Of a DNA stretch of 64,000 nucleotides, positions 33,617 through 42,126 are shown piece by piece (positions within the stretch are counted from its first letter, which is position 1; every line of letters starts with the position of its first letter). Source of the DNA: Defluviitalea raffinosedens. GTDB taxonomy: Bacteria > Bacillota > Clostridia > Lachnospirales > Defluviitaleaceae. The notes below the pieces were generated by a model. It worked only from the letters and a program-made list of their open reading frames with translations. It did no database searches and was not told where the DNA came from. The stretch covers positions 51,059 to 115,058 of the forward strand of contig NZ_JAFBEP010000008.1 of NCBI RefSeq assembly GCF_016908775.1, given 5' to 3'. A program made the translations under genes and the position numbers.

Positions 33617-35137
33617 TTAGGCCATTCGGCTGCGTTGCTTATAGTTTTTTGCCTTGCTTACTGCTCCTCTTATAATTGGGAATGTAATAAAGAAAAGGAA
33701 TATAAGCATTAATACAAGTGTAATTGGTCTTGTAAAGAAGATACTTAAGCTGCCTCCGGAAATAATAAATGCTTTTCTCATATTGGATTCTAATAATGGT
33801 GACAATACGAAAGATAATAACATAGGTGCTGTCGGATAATCATTCTTTTGCATGAAATATCCTAAAATCCCTGATAACAGCATAACTAATACGCCATACA
33901 TGGAATAAGTAGTACTATATGAACCTACAACACAAACAACGGTTATAATTGGTATCATGTACTTTGTAGGAACAGATAAAATCTTGGTCAAAAACGGAAT
34001 AATACCTATTGCAACAATCAACGTTAAAATATTGGATAAGAATAAAGATGAAATCAATCCCCATGCAAAATCTGGCTCATTTTGGAACAGTAAAGGTCCT
34101 GGGTTAAGTCCCCACATCATAAGTCCTCCAAGCAATACCGCTCCTGTTCCGGAACCGGGAATTCCAAGAGCTAAAAGTGGCGCAAAGGCTCCGGCCGCTG
34201 CTGCGTTATTGGCTGCTTCGCAGGCCGCAATACCTTCAACTGCTCCAGTCCCTAATTCTTCTTCACTTTTGAACCTCTTCTGAACGGCATATCCCATAAA
34301 AGAACCGGTAGTAGCTCCTGCTCCCGGTAATACTCCGACAAAAGTCCCCAAAAGCCCAGATCTGATAGCGGGAGGAAGAAGTCTTTTAAATTCTCTTTTA
34401 GTTAATATACTTCCTTTAATTGATAGCTTCGCGTCAATTTTTTCAGTTTTAACATCTCTCTCATTGATCAGGCTAATAACCTGCGAAAATCCTACTGTTC
34501 CGATTACAAATGGAGTAAATGGTATACCCCCTAATAAATACATATTGCCAAAATCATATCTTGGAGATCCGGATAAAGTATCCATCCCCATGCTTGCAAG
34601 CAAAATTCCCAGCATAGTTATTACAACACCCTTAATTGGATTTTCACCAACAAGCCAACTGATCGAAGTCATTGCAATAAGTAAAACTGCTGTCATTTCT
34701 GATGGCCCAAACTTTAATCCAAAATTGGCAAGGGCAGGTCCTGCAAAGGTTAGGATTATGATCCCTATTGTACCGCCAATAAAGGATGCCATATTGGCAG
34801 TAAACAATGCTTGTCCAGGTCTCTTCCTTTTCTTAGCCATGGGATAACCGTCAAGGGCTGTCATAACTGCCGGTGAATCCCCCGGAATATTCAACAATAT
34901 TGCACTAAAGCTTCCCCCATACATATTGGAGTAATAAAGAGCCCCAAGCATAATAATTGCAGTAGTTGGATTAAACTTATAAGTTAATGGAAGAAGCAAT
35001 GCAACTCCTGCTAAACTTCCAATTCCCGGCATAGCTCCAACTATAAGACCTAATATTGCTCCAAGAAATGCTGCCCCTATGTTTGCTGGTGTCAGTGAAA
35101 CTGAAAATCCTCTTAACAGCAGCTCAAAATTTTCCAT
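33617..35137 (-). CDS. tctA: tripartite tricarboxylate transporter large subunit TctA
   Basis: A 506-residue membrane protein with about 12 helices. Signature segments are LGLIVGAMPGIGSLAGVALLL near residues 30-50, LNIPGDSPAVMTALDGYPMA near 82-101, and the repeated motif LPGAGATTGSFMGY and ALGIPGSGTGAVLLGGL in the second half. It forms the transport channel with TctB, driven by an ion gradient. GGGGGAG is close to the ATG. Part of the sugar-acid operon. Confidence 0.93.
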   Translation of the reverse strand: MENFELLLRGFSVSLTPANIGAAFLGAILGLIVGAMPGIGSLAGVALLLPLTYKFNPTTAIIMLGALYYSNMYGGSFSAILLNIPGDSPAVMTALDGYPMAKKRKRPGQALFTANMASFIGGTIGIIILTFAGPALANFGLKFGPSEMTAVLLIAMTSISWLVGENPIKGVVITMLGILLASMGMDTLSGSPRYDFGNMYLLGGIPFTPFVIGTVGFSQVISLINERDVKTEKIDAKLSIKGSILTKREFKRLLPPAIRSGLLGTFVGVLPGAGATTGSFMGYAVQKRFKSEEELGTGAVEGIAACEAANNAAAAGAFAPLLALGIPGSGTGAVLLGGLMMWGLNPGPLLFQNEPDFAWGLISSLFLSNILTLIVAIGIIPFLTKILSVPTKYMIPIITVVCVVGSYSTTYSMYGVLVMLLSGILGYFMQKNDYPTAPMLLSFVLSPLLESNMRKAFIISGGSLSIFFTRPITLVLMLIFLFFITFPIIRGAVSKAKNYKQRSRMA

Positions 35138-35155
35138 ACTTTTTCTCCCCCCTGC

Positions 35156-35605
35156 TTACAGGATGTTTTCGAATATGCCCATTGGAAATTGGATTCCGAG
35201 CCACATTCCAAATACGCCAATGGTTATGAATGCAACTATTGCCAGCACTATTAAAATAGGTTTCCAACTACTTTTTTCAACCAGCTTAAGCCAAAGAATA
35301 ACATATAGAAATATAGTAGGAACCAAACCAATAATAAAAGTTGCGACAAAAATTCCAATTCCACCGGCAATCACCAGAAATTCATCCGGCTTATATTCCA
35401 CTGCTTCCGTATCTTTTAAAGATTGAATAAAGGATGCTATCCCAGATAAAACCATAACAATCGCCATAATGGACGGGAAGAATCCTGGCATCGGTCCGTT
35501 TGCGTCACTCCAAAAGCCAAATTGGGTAAACCCTAAGACTGCAAAGATTAATCCCATAACCACAAATATAAGTGGTAAAATACGCTTTGTTATAGAACTC
35601 GTCAT
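35156..35605 (-). CDS. tctB: tripartite tricarboxylate transporter small subunit TctB
   Basis: A 149-residue membrane protein with four predicted helices, matching TctB in size and layout. GGGAGG lies 7 bases ahead of the ATG at 35605; ATGs further upstream overlap that site and are not preferred. It is 18 bases ahead of tctA. TctB proteins are poorly conserved, so identity depends partly on position. Confidence 0.88.
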   Translation of the reverse strand: MTSSITKRILPLIFVVMGLIFAVLGFTQFGFWSDANGPMPGFFPSIMAIVMVLSGIASFIQSLKDTEAVEYKPDEFLVIAGGIGIFVATFIIGLVPTIFLYVILWLKLVEKSSWKPILIVLAIVAFITIGVFGMWLGIQFPMGIFENIL

Positions 35606-35653
35606 GTCCATACCTCCCACACTTACAAGATTTAGTGGATGTGGTTAATAAAT

Positions 35654-36613
35654 TTACTTATTAACCACATTAATTGGTGCACCCGCCGCATATGCTTTTA
35701 AGTTCTCAACGGCAATATCCATCAGTCTTTGTCTGGATTCTTTGGGAGCCCATGCAATGTGTGGAGTAATAATCATATTCTTTGCTTGTAATAATGGATT
35801 GTCCATTTTAATAGGCTCTGAAGATACTACGTCTACTGCTGCTCCGGCAACTTTTCCACTGTTTAAAGCATCTCTTAAATCTTCTTCAACAATTAAAGGT
35901 CCTCGGGAAGTATTGATGATCATAACCCCATCTTTCATCTTTGCTATGGTAGATTTGTTAATAATCCCTTCCGTTTCGGAAAATAATGGACAATGTAGAG
36001 AAATCACATCTGAATTTGCAAGCAATTCATCTAGCTCTGCATACTTACAGGTTTCTGATTCAAGTGCAGGGTTTTTGAATGAATCATAAGCTAAGATTTT
36101 CATTCCAAGAGCTTGTGCAATTTTTGCAGTGGCTTGTCCAATTCGTCCAAATCCTATAACTCCCATAGTCTTTCCGGCAAGCTCTACCAATGGATAGTTC
36201 CAGAAGCACCAGTCCGGGTTATTGGTCCAATCCCCTCTTTTTACACACTCAGAATGTTCACCTATATGATGGCACAATTCTAATAATAGAGCGATCGCAA
36301 ACTGAGCTACGGCCATAGTTCCATACGTTGGGATATTGGATACGGGAATTCCCTTTTCTTTTGCAGCATTTACATCTACCACATTATATCCTGTAGCAAG
36401 TACTCCAATAAATTTTATATTGGGACATGCATCTAAAGTTTCTCTTGTTATTGGTGTTTTATTGGTATAAACTACTTCTGCATCTCCGATTCTTTCAATA
36501 ATTTTGTCACTGGGTGTTCGGTCATAAACCGTCAAGTCCCCTAACTTTTCAAACCCTTCCCAGGATAAATCTCCCGGATTTTCAGTGTATCCATCTAAAA
36601 TAACTATTTTCAT
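35654..36613 (-). CDS. D-2-hydroxyacid dehydrogenase (hydroxypyruvate/glycerate type)
   Basis: A 319-residue NAD(P)-dependent dehydrogenase. The nucleotide site is MGVIGFGRIGQATAKIAQAL near residues 147-166; catalytic residues fit the Arg of INTSRGPLIV (about 230-239), the Glu of VVSSEPI (about 260-266) and the His of ITPHIAWAPK (about 282-291). The family reduces hydroxypyruvate or glyoxylate, or oxidises the matching hydroxy acid. In this cluster it probably handles a 2-keto or 2-hydroxy sugar-acid product. AGGAGG precedes the ATG. Confidence 0.88.
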   Translation of the reverse strand: MKIVILDGYTENPGDLSWEGFEKLGDLTVYDRTPSDKIIERIGDAEVVYTNKTPITRETLDACPNIKFIGVLATGYNVVDVNAAKEKGIPVSNIPTYGTMAVAQFAIALLLELCHHIGEHSECVKRGDWTNNPDWCFWNYPLVELAGKTMGVIGFGRIGQATAKIAQALGMKILAYDSFKNPALESETCKYAELDELLANSDVISLHCPLFSETEGIINKSTIAKMKDGVMIINTSRGPLIVEEDLRDALNSGKVAGAAVDVVSSEPIKMDNPLLQAKNMIITPHIAWAPKESRQRLMDIAVENLKAYAAGAPINVVNK

Positions 36614-36640
36614 ATTTTTCCTCCTTTCTAAATTAAAGTT

Positions 36641-37537
36641 CTAATCTTCCAGAAGCGCCCATGCTCTGTTGATCACTCTTTTTGTATTTGCTACTATAAC
36701 ATCTGGATCTTCATCGCCCCATGGTTTTACCTCAAAAGAAAGTACATATGGATTTTGTGCATCAAAAAATCCTTCTGCTTTTAAAACCCTGAAGAATTCT
36801 AATAGTTCTTCTAAACCGTTGGCACTATTGGGAAAACCAAATCTTGGATGTTGATCTCCATATGCTTCACAACCTTTTTCTACAACCGCATTTCCGATAT
36901 GGAAATGATTAATATACGGTCTTAAGGTCTGAATAACAAATTTAGAAGTTTCATAGGTGGTTGGGAAATGAGAAAGATCCACCATAAGCCCAAAATTACT
37001 ATGGGTCGTTCTCATATCAGCAGCAAACTTTGCTGCATAAGGTGCTGGTCCAATTAATGCTGCCTTATCCATGTCATAGTCAAATACTTCTAAATTAACC
37101 GTCACACCTTTTATTGCTGCATAATCGCATATATTTCTTGTGGTTTTTAATAGCTGTGCATACGCTAAGTCTTTTGTTTCTTCTTCCCATTTTCCAGCCA
37201 AAAATCCTATTCTCTTTGCACCTAAATATTCTGCTTCATCTATTGATTCCATAAGCAAGGCTTCTGCAGCTTTTCTTCCCTCTTCATTAATATCATTTGG
37301 ATTTAATTTTGCCCCAAGTAATCTTGGTTGAGCACTATAGCAAACTGTTAAACCAGATTCTTCTAACATCTTCTTAACTTTTGCCCTTTTTTCATCATCA
37401 GGAATATGTGTTACTTCAATCGCATCAAAATAATCATCACACGCAATCTTTTTAATAGATTCAAGTGGATCTACCCCTGGATAACTCATTGGAACAATGG
37501 TCCCCATTTTAAAATACTTGTGGATAGATTCTTTCAT
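36641..37537 (-). CDS. TIM-barrel sugar isomerase/epimerase (AP_endonuclase_2 fold), first copy
   Basis: A 298-residue protein of the xylose isomerase-like TIM-barrel family. Candidate metal ligands are the Glu of VNLEVFDYD near 150, the Asp of LMVDLSHFP near 188, the His of NHFHIGNAV near 215 and the Glu of LSFEVKPWGDE near 270. Members isomerise or epimerise sugars, keto acids or inosose. It lies between the split transketolase and the 2-hydroxyacid dehydrogenase. It is only distantly similar to the second TIM-barrel gene at 39335-40177. Exact substrate unknown. Confidence 0.82.
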   Translation of the reverse strand: MKESIHKYFKMGTIVPMSYPGVDPLESIKKIACDDYFDAIEVTHIPDDEKRAKVKKMLEESGLTVCYSAQPRLLGAKLNPNDINEEGRKAAEALLMESIDEAEYLGAKRIGFLAGKWEEETKDLAYAQLLKTTRNICDYAAIKGVTVNLEVFDYDMDKAALIGPAPYAAKFAADMRTTHSNFGLMVDLSHFPTTYETSKFVIQTLRPYINHFHIGNAVVEKGCEAYGDQHPRFGFPNSANGLEELLEFFRVLKAEGFFDAQNPYVLSFEVKPWGDEDPDVIVANTKRVINRAWALLED

Positions 37538-37557
37538 AGTATCATTTCCTTTCTATT

Positions 37558-38493
37558 TTATTTATTTTTTATTACTAATTTAGCTTTCTCTGCTATTGAC
37601 TTTGGACCATAACCATATTTTTCAAGCAATTCGTTATAGTCTCCTGACTCAGCAAATTTTGTAGCTCCGACAAATTCTATTGGCGTTGGACAAGCTTTTG
37701 ATAATACTTCCGCAACGGCACTGCCCAAACCGCCATGAATACTATGTTCTTCTACTGTAAGAACCGTGCCTGTACGTTTTGCAGCATCAATGATCAGTTC
37801 TTCATCTATTGGTTTGATTGTATGAATATTAATCACTGTTGCTTCTATTCCTTCTTCTTTTAATAAATCTGCTGCTTTCAAGGCATTATGCAGAATTGTC
37901 CCTGTAGCAATGATCGCAACATCTTTTCCTGTTTTTAACTCGACACCTTTTCCAATTCTAAAATCATAGTTCTCATCAAATATTACCGGTGCAGGCGCAC
38001 GACTTAGTCTTAAATAAACCGGGCCGTCATATTCTGCTATTGCTTCCACAGCTTTTGCTGTTTCTACTGCATCACTTACAGAGACTACTGTCATATTAGG
38101 CATGGAACGGACAACAGCAATATCGGTAATGGCCTGGTGACTTGCTCCATCATATGAATCCGATAATCCGGCATAGTTTCCTGCAATTTTAACATTTAAT
38201 TTATCATAAGCGATTAAACTCTGAATCGGATCTGATCCTCTGGTAGTCATAAAAACTGCAAATGTATTTACAAAAGGAATTAAATCTTGTGTTGCAAATC
38301 CTGCAGACATGGCTACCATATTAAATTCGCTGATCCCAACATTAAAATATCGCTCAGGAAACTCCTTGCCAAAAAGAATACTTTTGGTCGAAGCTCCCAC
38401 GTCTGCTTCCAAAACCACAACTTTATCGTTTTTTTTCCCTAAGTTTAATAATGCTTCTCCATATGCGTCTCTTATCGCAATGTTATTTCCCAT
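37558..38493 (-). CDS. transketolase, C-terminal half subunit
   Basis: A 311-residue protein with the pyrimidine-binding and C-terminal domains of transketolase: EADVGASTKSILFGKEFPER, then NVGISEFNMVAMSAGFA with the catalytic Glu, and a C-terminal domain with TVEEHSIHGGLGSAVAEVL. It pairs with the N-terminal half encoded directly upstream, with which it shares one base, to make a split thiamine-diphosphate enzyme. Split transketolases occur in specialised sugar pathways, for example apulose-4-phosphate transketolase AptA/AptB. A full-length transketolase is encoded at the end of this window, so this pair is probably specialised. Confidence 0.9.
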   Translation of the reverse strand: MGNNIAIRDAYGEALLNLGKKNDKVVVLEADVGASTKSILFGKEFPERYFNVGISEFNMVAMSAGFATQDLIPFVNTFAVFMTTRGSDPIQSLIAYDKLNVKIAGNYAGLSDSYDGASHQAITDIAVVRSMPNMTVVSVSDAVETAKAVEAIAEYDGPVYLRLSRAPAPVIFDENYDFRIGKGVELKTGKDVAIIATGTILHNALKAADLLKEEGIEATVINIHTIKPIDEELIIDAAKRTGTVLTVEEHSIHGGLGSAVAEVLSKACPTPIEFVGATKFAESGDYNELLEKYGYGPKSIAEKAKLVIKNK

Positions 38494-39320
38494 TAAACTA
38501 CACCTCCCAGCTCAGCTTTAGCTAGTTTATATTCCTCAAGATCAATTGGTTTTCCATGCCATGAATTTTTCCCTTCCATAAAAGATATGCCTTTGCCTTT
38601 TACGGTTTTGGCAATAATGATTGAAGGCTGAGTGCTGCAATTTTTTGCTTCATCTATGGCATTCGCTATATCCTCAACGTCATGGCCGTCGCAATATAGA
38701 ACATTCCATCCAAAGGATTCAAATTTCTTTCCGATATCTCCCATCGGCATAATTTCTTCCAAGGTGCCGTCTAATTGCACTCCATTATAATCTAAAATTG
38801 CAATGAGGTTGTTCGCCTTAAATTTTGAAGCTGCCATTGCCGCTTCCCAAATGCCCCCTTCCTGTATTTCTCCATCCCCCAGTAGAACATAAATAGTGGC
38901 ATCACTGTTTTTTAACTTCTCTCCCAACGCCATCCCTAGTCCTGCGCCAAGTCCCATTCCTAAAGGTCCTGTAGATAGTTCAACTCCCGGAGTCGTGTGT
39001 GCACAGGGATGCCCCTGAAGATGGCTGCCTACCTGTCTTAGGGTTTTTAAATCCTCTCTAGGGAAATAGCCTTTTTCAGCCATATTTAAATAAAGCATAG
39101 GTGCCGCATGGCCTTTTGACATAATAAATCTATCTCTGCCTTCTTTATTAGGATTTTTAGGATCAATATTCATTTTCTCAAAGAAAAGTGTAGTAACTAT
39201 TTCAGTACAGGACAGAGAACCACCCGGATGACCTGTCTGAATGCTGTAAAGAAGATCAATTAATTCATTTCTAAAACGTAAACATATCTTTTGAAGCTCT
39301 TCTTTTCTTTCCTTTGTCAT
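38493..39320 (-). CDS. transketolase, N-terminal half subunit
   Basis: A 275-residue protein with the thiamine-diphosphate-binding domain of transketolase: IQTGHPGGSLSCTEIVTTLF near residues 27-46, the GDGEIQEGGIWEAA cofactor motif near 148-161 and a YNGVQLDG stretch. AGGAGG stands ahead of the ATG. It is 14 bases downstream of the second TIM-barrel isomerase gene, which begins the operon. Its substrate range is not known. Confidence 0.9.
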   Translation of the reverse strand: MTKERKEELQKICLRFRNELIDLLYSIQTGHPGGSLSCTEIVTTLFFEKMNIDPKNPNKEGRDRFIMSKGHAAPMLYLNMAEKGYFPREDLKTLRQVGSHLQGHPCAHTTPGVELSTGPLGMGLGAGLGMALGEKLKNSDATIYVLLGDGEIQEGGIWEAAMAASKFKANNLIAILDYNGVQLDGTLEEIMPMGDIGKKFESFGWNVLYCDGHDVEDIANAIDEAKNCSTQPSIIIAKTVKGKGISFMEGKNSWHGKPIDLEEYKLAKAELGGVV

Positions 39321-39334
39321 ATAACCTTCCTCCT

Positions 39335-40177
39335 TTATGAATTATTCTTATCACCATATACTTTATTGAGTATTGGCCTTAGATGAGCAATTGCACCCTT
39401 AGCTGCCTCTTCCTGGCTAGGAATTTGAAAAATTTCAGTGCAGAAGTTTCCATAATATCCACATTCTTCGAAGGTACTTAAAATTTTCTCAAAGTCCAAA
39501 CCGCAATGCCCAGGATAGCGTCTGTTATTATCTGCTAAATGAACGTGTATATTGTATTTGCTATACTCCCGGATTGCCTGGCAAATATCTTTTTCTTCCA
39601 AATTCAGATGAAATACATCCATCATAAGTTTAAAATACGGATGATCAACTGCTTTGATCATCTTTGCGGCTTCCTGCAGTGTGTTAATGAAATTGGTCTG
39701 CATGATTGTCACAGTTTCTAAGGCAATCTCTACTTTTTTCTTCCCACCGTATTCACTTAAATCCTTAAAAGCATCTATAGCCAATTGCTCTGTCTGCTCT
39801 TTTGAAAGCTGACTACAGTATTGTCCCCGAATTCTTCCAATATTGATATTGGCACCTAATGCTGAAGCAAAATCAATAATTTCTTTTGTTCGTCTGATCG
39901 CCTCTTTCCTGACTTCTTCTTTTGGATGCGTATAACTTAATCCCAACTGTCCAAATATTTCTCCGGTACATACCAATACAACAGATAACTTGTTCTTTTC
40001 TGCTTCTTTTCTCACAAAATCCCAATTCAGCTCTGAAGGATTTAATGTCATCAGTTCTACCCCATCATATCCAAAAGATGCTAAATCATAAAAACTTTTT
40101 TCTAAAGGACCTTGATAAGCTGTAACCGAGTCTGCAATTGCCACATCAGGAGTAGCTACTTGGTAACATAATTTCAT
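39335..40177 (-). CDS. TIM-barrel sugar isomerase/epimerase, second copy (first gene of the catabolic operon)
   Basis: A 280-residue TIM-barrel protein of the xylose isomerase-like family. Candidate metal residues are the Glu of EIALETVTIMQ near 150, the Asp of LMMDVFHLNLEE near 184, the His of NIHVHLADNNRRYPGH near 211 and the Glu of FCTEIFQIPS near 246. The HLADNNR...PGHG-like segment is typical of hydroxypyruvate isomerase and related epimerases. It is the promoter-proximal gene; the 118-bp gap upstream is packed with AT palindromes that may bind the GntR regulators. Confidence 0.84.
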   Translation of the reverse strand: MKLCYQVATPDVAIADSVTAYQGPLEKSFYDLASFGYDGVELMTLNPSELNWDFVRKEAEKNKLSVVLVCTGEIFGQLGLSYTHPKEEVRKEAIRRTKEIIDFASALGANINIGRIRGQYCSQLSKEQTEQLAIDAFKDLSEYGGKKKVEIALETVTIMQTNFINTLQEAAKMIKAVDHPYFKLMMDVFHLNLEEKDICQAIREYSKYNIHVHLADNNRRYPGHCGLDFEKILSTFEECGYYGNFCTEIFQIPSQEEAAKGAIAHLRPILNKVYGDKNNS

Positions 40178-40224
40178 CTTTTTATCTCTCCAATCTTAAG
40201 GATATTTACGGAATTTATAACTTA

Positions 40225-40290
40225 AAGTTAATAAATTATAAATTATTAAATATAAATTATAAATTATAAATTATAATTTGTGATTTATTA
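40225..40290. promoter_or_regulatory. AT-rich repeat and palindromes in the operon promoter
   Basis: Three tandem ATAAATT units (about 40251-40275) run into the palindrome AAATTATAATTT (40266-40277), directly upstream of the operon. The same pattern, TATAAATTATAATTTATA, recurs upstream of both GntR genes, so these are likely regulator sites overlapping the promoter. Confidence 0.5.
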
Positions 40291-40295
40291 ATTGC

Positions 40296-40964
40296 TTAGT
40301 ATTTATTATGTAAATTATTATTTTCACTTAGTAAATCTATCATTGCTTCTATATCTACTCTTACCGATTCGACCGCCTGATCTGCATCCCTGTTACAGAT
40401 CGCTTGAATAAGATTCATATGATCCCGTAAAGATCGATTAATTTTTGACTCTGTCCATTTCACATTACATGCTCTGGTATAGGCGACGACATCTTGGATA
40501 TCATTGATATAAGCTGCCAGTTTTTTATTGCCTGCTATTTTAGCAATTTGTCTGTGGATTTGGCTGTCTAATTGGCTTGCTTCTCTATATTCCCCATTGG
40601 ATAATTTATTTTTATATCTTTCATATGTTTTGATGAGTTCCCGTTTTCCATCATCAGTAATGAATTCACAGCATTGACGAACTGAAAGTATTTCTAATAC
40701 AATTCTTACGTCCAACATTTTTATTAAGTCATCTTTTGATATCTCTGCGGCAAAAATACCTTTACGAGGTCTGTTCTCTATGAATTCTTCTGCAATTAAC
40801 CGATTTATTGCTTCTCGCACAGGAGTTCTGCTCACACCTAGTTCTTCTGCAATACTATCTTCCCAAATTCGTTCTCCTGGCTGAATAATATTGTTGATTA
40901 ATTTTTCTTTTACTTTATGATAAACATATTCTTTTAAGTCCGAATATCTCATATGGGCTTCCAC
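40296..40964 (-). CDS. GntR-family (FCD) regulator, copy 1
   Basis: A 222-residue regulator. The N-terminal winged helix (residues 10-75) has EELGVSRTPVREAINRLIAE, and the FCD domain has DSQIHRQIAKIAGNKKL and RDHMNLI segments. It is closely related to the protein encoded at 41326-41961 along its whole length, so the two are recent paralogues. It lies directly upstream of the sugar-acid operon and probably controls it; its own upstream region has a long AT palindrome. The leading MEAH of the open frame may be spurious; a start at MRYSDLKEYV is possible. Confidence 0.88.
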   Translation of the reverse strand: MEAHMRYSDLKEYVYHKVKEKLINNIIQPGERIWEDSIAEELGVSRTPVREAINRLIAEEFIENRPRKGIFAAEISKDDLIKMLDVRIVLEILSVRQCCEFITDDGKRELIKTYERYKNKLSNGEYREASQLDSQIHRQIAKIAGNKKLAAYINDIQDVVAYTRACNVKWTESKINRSLRDHMNLIQAICNRDADQAVESVRVDIEAMIDLLSENNNLHNKY

Positions 40965-40998
40965 CTTATCAGAAGACTTTTATTATTTGTCACTATAT

Positions 40999-41020
40999 AT
41001 TATAAATTATAATTTATAAT
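40999..41020. promoter_or_regulatory. perfect AT palindrome upstream of GntR copy 1
   Basis: A 22-base perfect palindrome with core TATAAATTATAATTTATA lies about 35 bases before the gene. The same core is repeated upstream of the paralogue, which suggests shared operators. Confidence 0.65.
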
Positions 41021-41118
41021 CTTATACTAATTATACAACACATTTTTTATTTTTCAAGAGTTTTTTATAAATTTTATCCTAATCAGTATTCCAATTAAAC
41101 CATAAAAATATTTAAGTC

Positions 41119-41250
41119 ATACAGGAAAGAGTTTCACAAGCACACCTCTCGCGCTGAGCGCAGTCGGCAAGCCGTCAAAATACAACAGGCGCGAGTGTGC
41201 ATCCTGCCCTGAGGATTTTTTACTATACAGGAAATCCTTAAGGATTTCCT
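41119..41250. repeat. intergenic repeat element, copy A
   Basis: A GC-rich island in AT-rich DNA. It contains GCGC-TGA-GCGC (near 41151-41161), AGTCGGCAAG, CAAAATACAACAGG and GCGCGAGTGTG, the last of which can pair back with CACAC...TCGCGC at 41141-41154. It is bounded by a 10-base direct repeat ATACAGGAAA (41119-41128 and 41225-41234) and ends in a 22-base palindrome (41229-41250). A related copy at 59741-59860 has ACAC-CGA-GTGT at the same place. Strand of action is uncertain; on the minus strand it follows a terminator and precedes a gene by about 150 bases, as do the other copies. Confidence 0.7.
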
Positions 41251-41263
41251 ATAAAATAAAAAT

Positions 41264-41304
41264 GGCCATTGCCAACAAACTTCCAGGTCTGTTATGCAAT
41301 GGCC
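41264..41304 (-). terminator. terminator of GntR copy 2
   Basis: GGCCATTGC (41264-41272) and GCAATGGCC (41296-41304) form a stem; on the minus strand a T-rich run follows. Confidence 0.85.
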
Positions 41305-41325
41305 TTATGTATATTCCCTTGTATT

Positions 41326-41961
41326 TTAATCCAATAATTTTCTCATAGCTTCTATGTCTTCCTTAATCAAATTCATTGCACGCTCTTGATCTTTATCACA
41401 AATTGCGTCAATTAGAGTCTTGTGATCCTTAAGAGATTTCTCTATCTTTTTCTCTGTCCATTTGACATTACATGCTCTGGTATAGGCAAAAAAATCTTGA
41501 ATATCATTTATATATGCTATCAATTTCTTGTTGTCAGATATTCCCGCAATATATCTATGAATTTGGCTGTCTAACTGACTTGCCTCTGCATATTCTCCAT
41601 TGGTTAATTTTATCTTATAATCATCATATATTTTCTTCAGCTCAGACATTTCTTCTTCTGTAATTAACTTGCAGCATTCACTAACCGAGAGGGTTTCCAA
41701 AGCAATTCTTACATCCAGCATTTTCTTTAAATCTTCTTTTGAAATTTCTGCTGCAAATATTCCTTTGCGCGGTCTATTTTCTACAAATCCTTCAGCAATT
41801 AATCTATTGATTGCTTCTCTCACCGGAGTTCTGCTTACTTCCAGTTCTTCTGCAATGTTTTCTTCCCAAATTCGTTCTCCAGGTTTAATCGTATTATTGA
41901 TCAATCTTTTTTTTACTTCATGATAAACATATTCCTTCAATCCTGAAAATTTCATACTCAT
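41326..41961 (-). CDS. GntR-family (FCD) regulator, copy 2
   Basis: A 211-residue paralogue of the regulator at 40296-40964, with the same winged helix (EELEVSRTPVREAINRLIAE) and FCD segments (DSQIHRYIAGISDNKKL, KDHKTLIDAI). The DNA-recognition helix is nearly identical, the ligand domain more diverged, so the pair may read the same sites but sense different molecules or form heterodimers. GGAGGTGG precedes the start. Palindromes TATAAATTATAATTTATA lie just upstream. Confidence 0.88.
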   Translation of the reverse strand: MSMKFSGLKEYVYHEVKKRLINNTIKPGERIWEENIAEELEVSRTPVREAINRLIAEGFVENRPRKGIFAAEISKEDLKKMLDVRIALETLSVSECCKLITEEEMSELKKIYDDYKIKLTNGEYAEASQLDSQIHRYIAGISDNKKLIAYINDIQDFFAYTRACNVKWTEKKIEKSLKDHKTLIDAICDKDQERAMNLIKEDIEAMRKLLD

Positions 41962-41985
41962 CCACCTCCTTTATATAGTATAGAA

Positions 41986-42030
41986 TATAAATTATAATTT
42001 ATATAGTAGCAAATTATAATTTATAATTTA
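41986..42030. promoter_or_regulatory. AT palindromes upstream of GntR copy 2
   Basis: TATAAATTATAATTTATA (41986-42003) and AAATTATAATTTATAATTTA (42011-42030) match the palindrome before copy 1. Inferred operators for one or both GntR paralogues. Confidence 0.6.
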
Positions 42031-42094
42031 TTATATAACATTTAGCCATATTTTCAATATCGTTATAATCTTTATATTTATATTCAACAGAAAT

Positions 42095-42117
42095 ATCCAT
42101 AGTTTTAGACTATGGAT
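42095..42117 (-). terminator. hairpin after the glycosyltransferase gene
   Basis: ATCCATAG and CTATGGAT form an 8-bp stem just past the stop codon; only ATTTCT follows on the minus strand, so termination may be weak. Confidence 0.5.
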
Positions 42118-42126
42118 ACCGTAAAT

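Larger units (their letters stand above)
40965..41325. other. 361-bp gap: palindrome, repeat element and terminator
   Basis: The gap between the two GntR genes holds an AT palindrome near 40999-41020, a GC-richer structured element (41119-41250) and the terminator of the upstream GntR gene (41264-41304), all described separately. No coding frame with a ribosome site was seen. Confidence 0.7.

Noticed and set aside
40225..40290. CRISPR-like or satellite repeat
   Set aside because: The repeated ATAAATT units have no spacers and are short AT-rich palindromes in a promoter region; operator sites are a better explanation.
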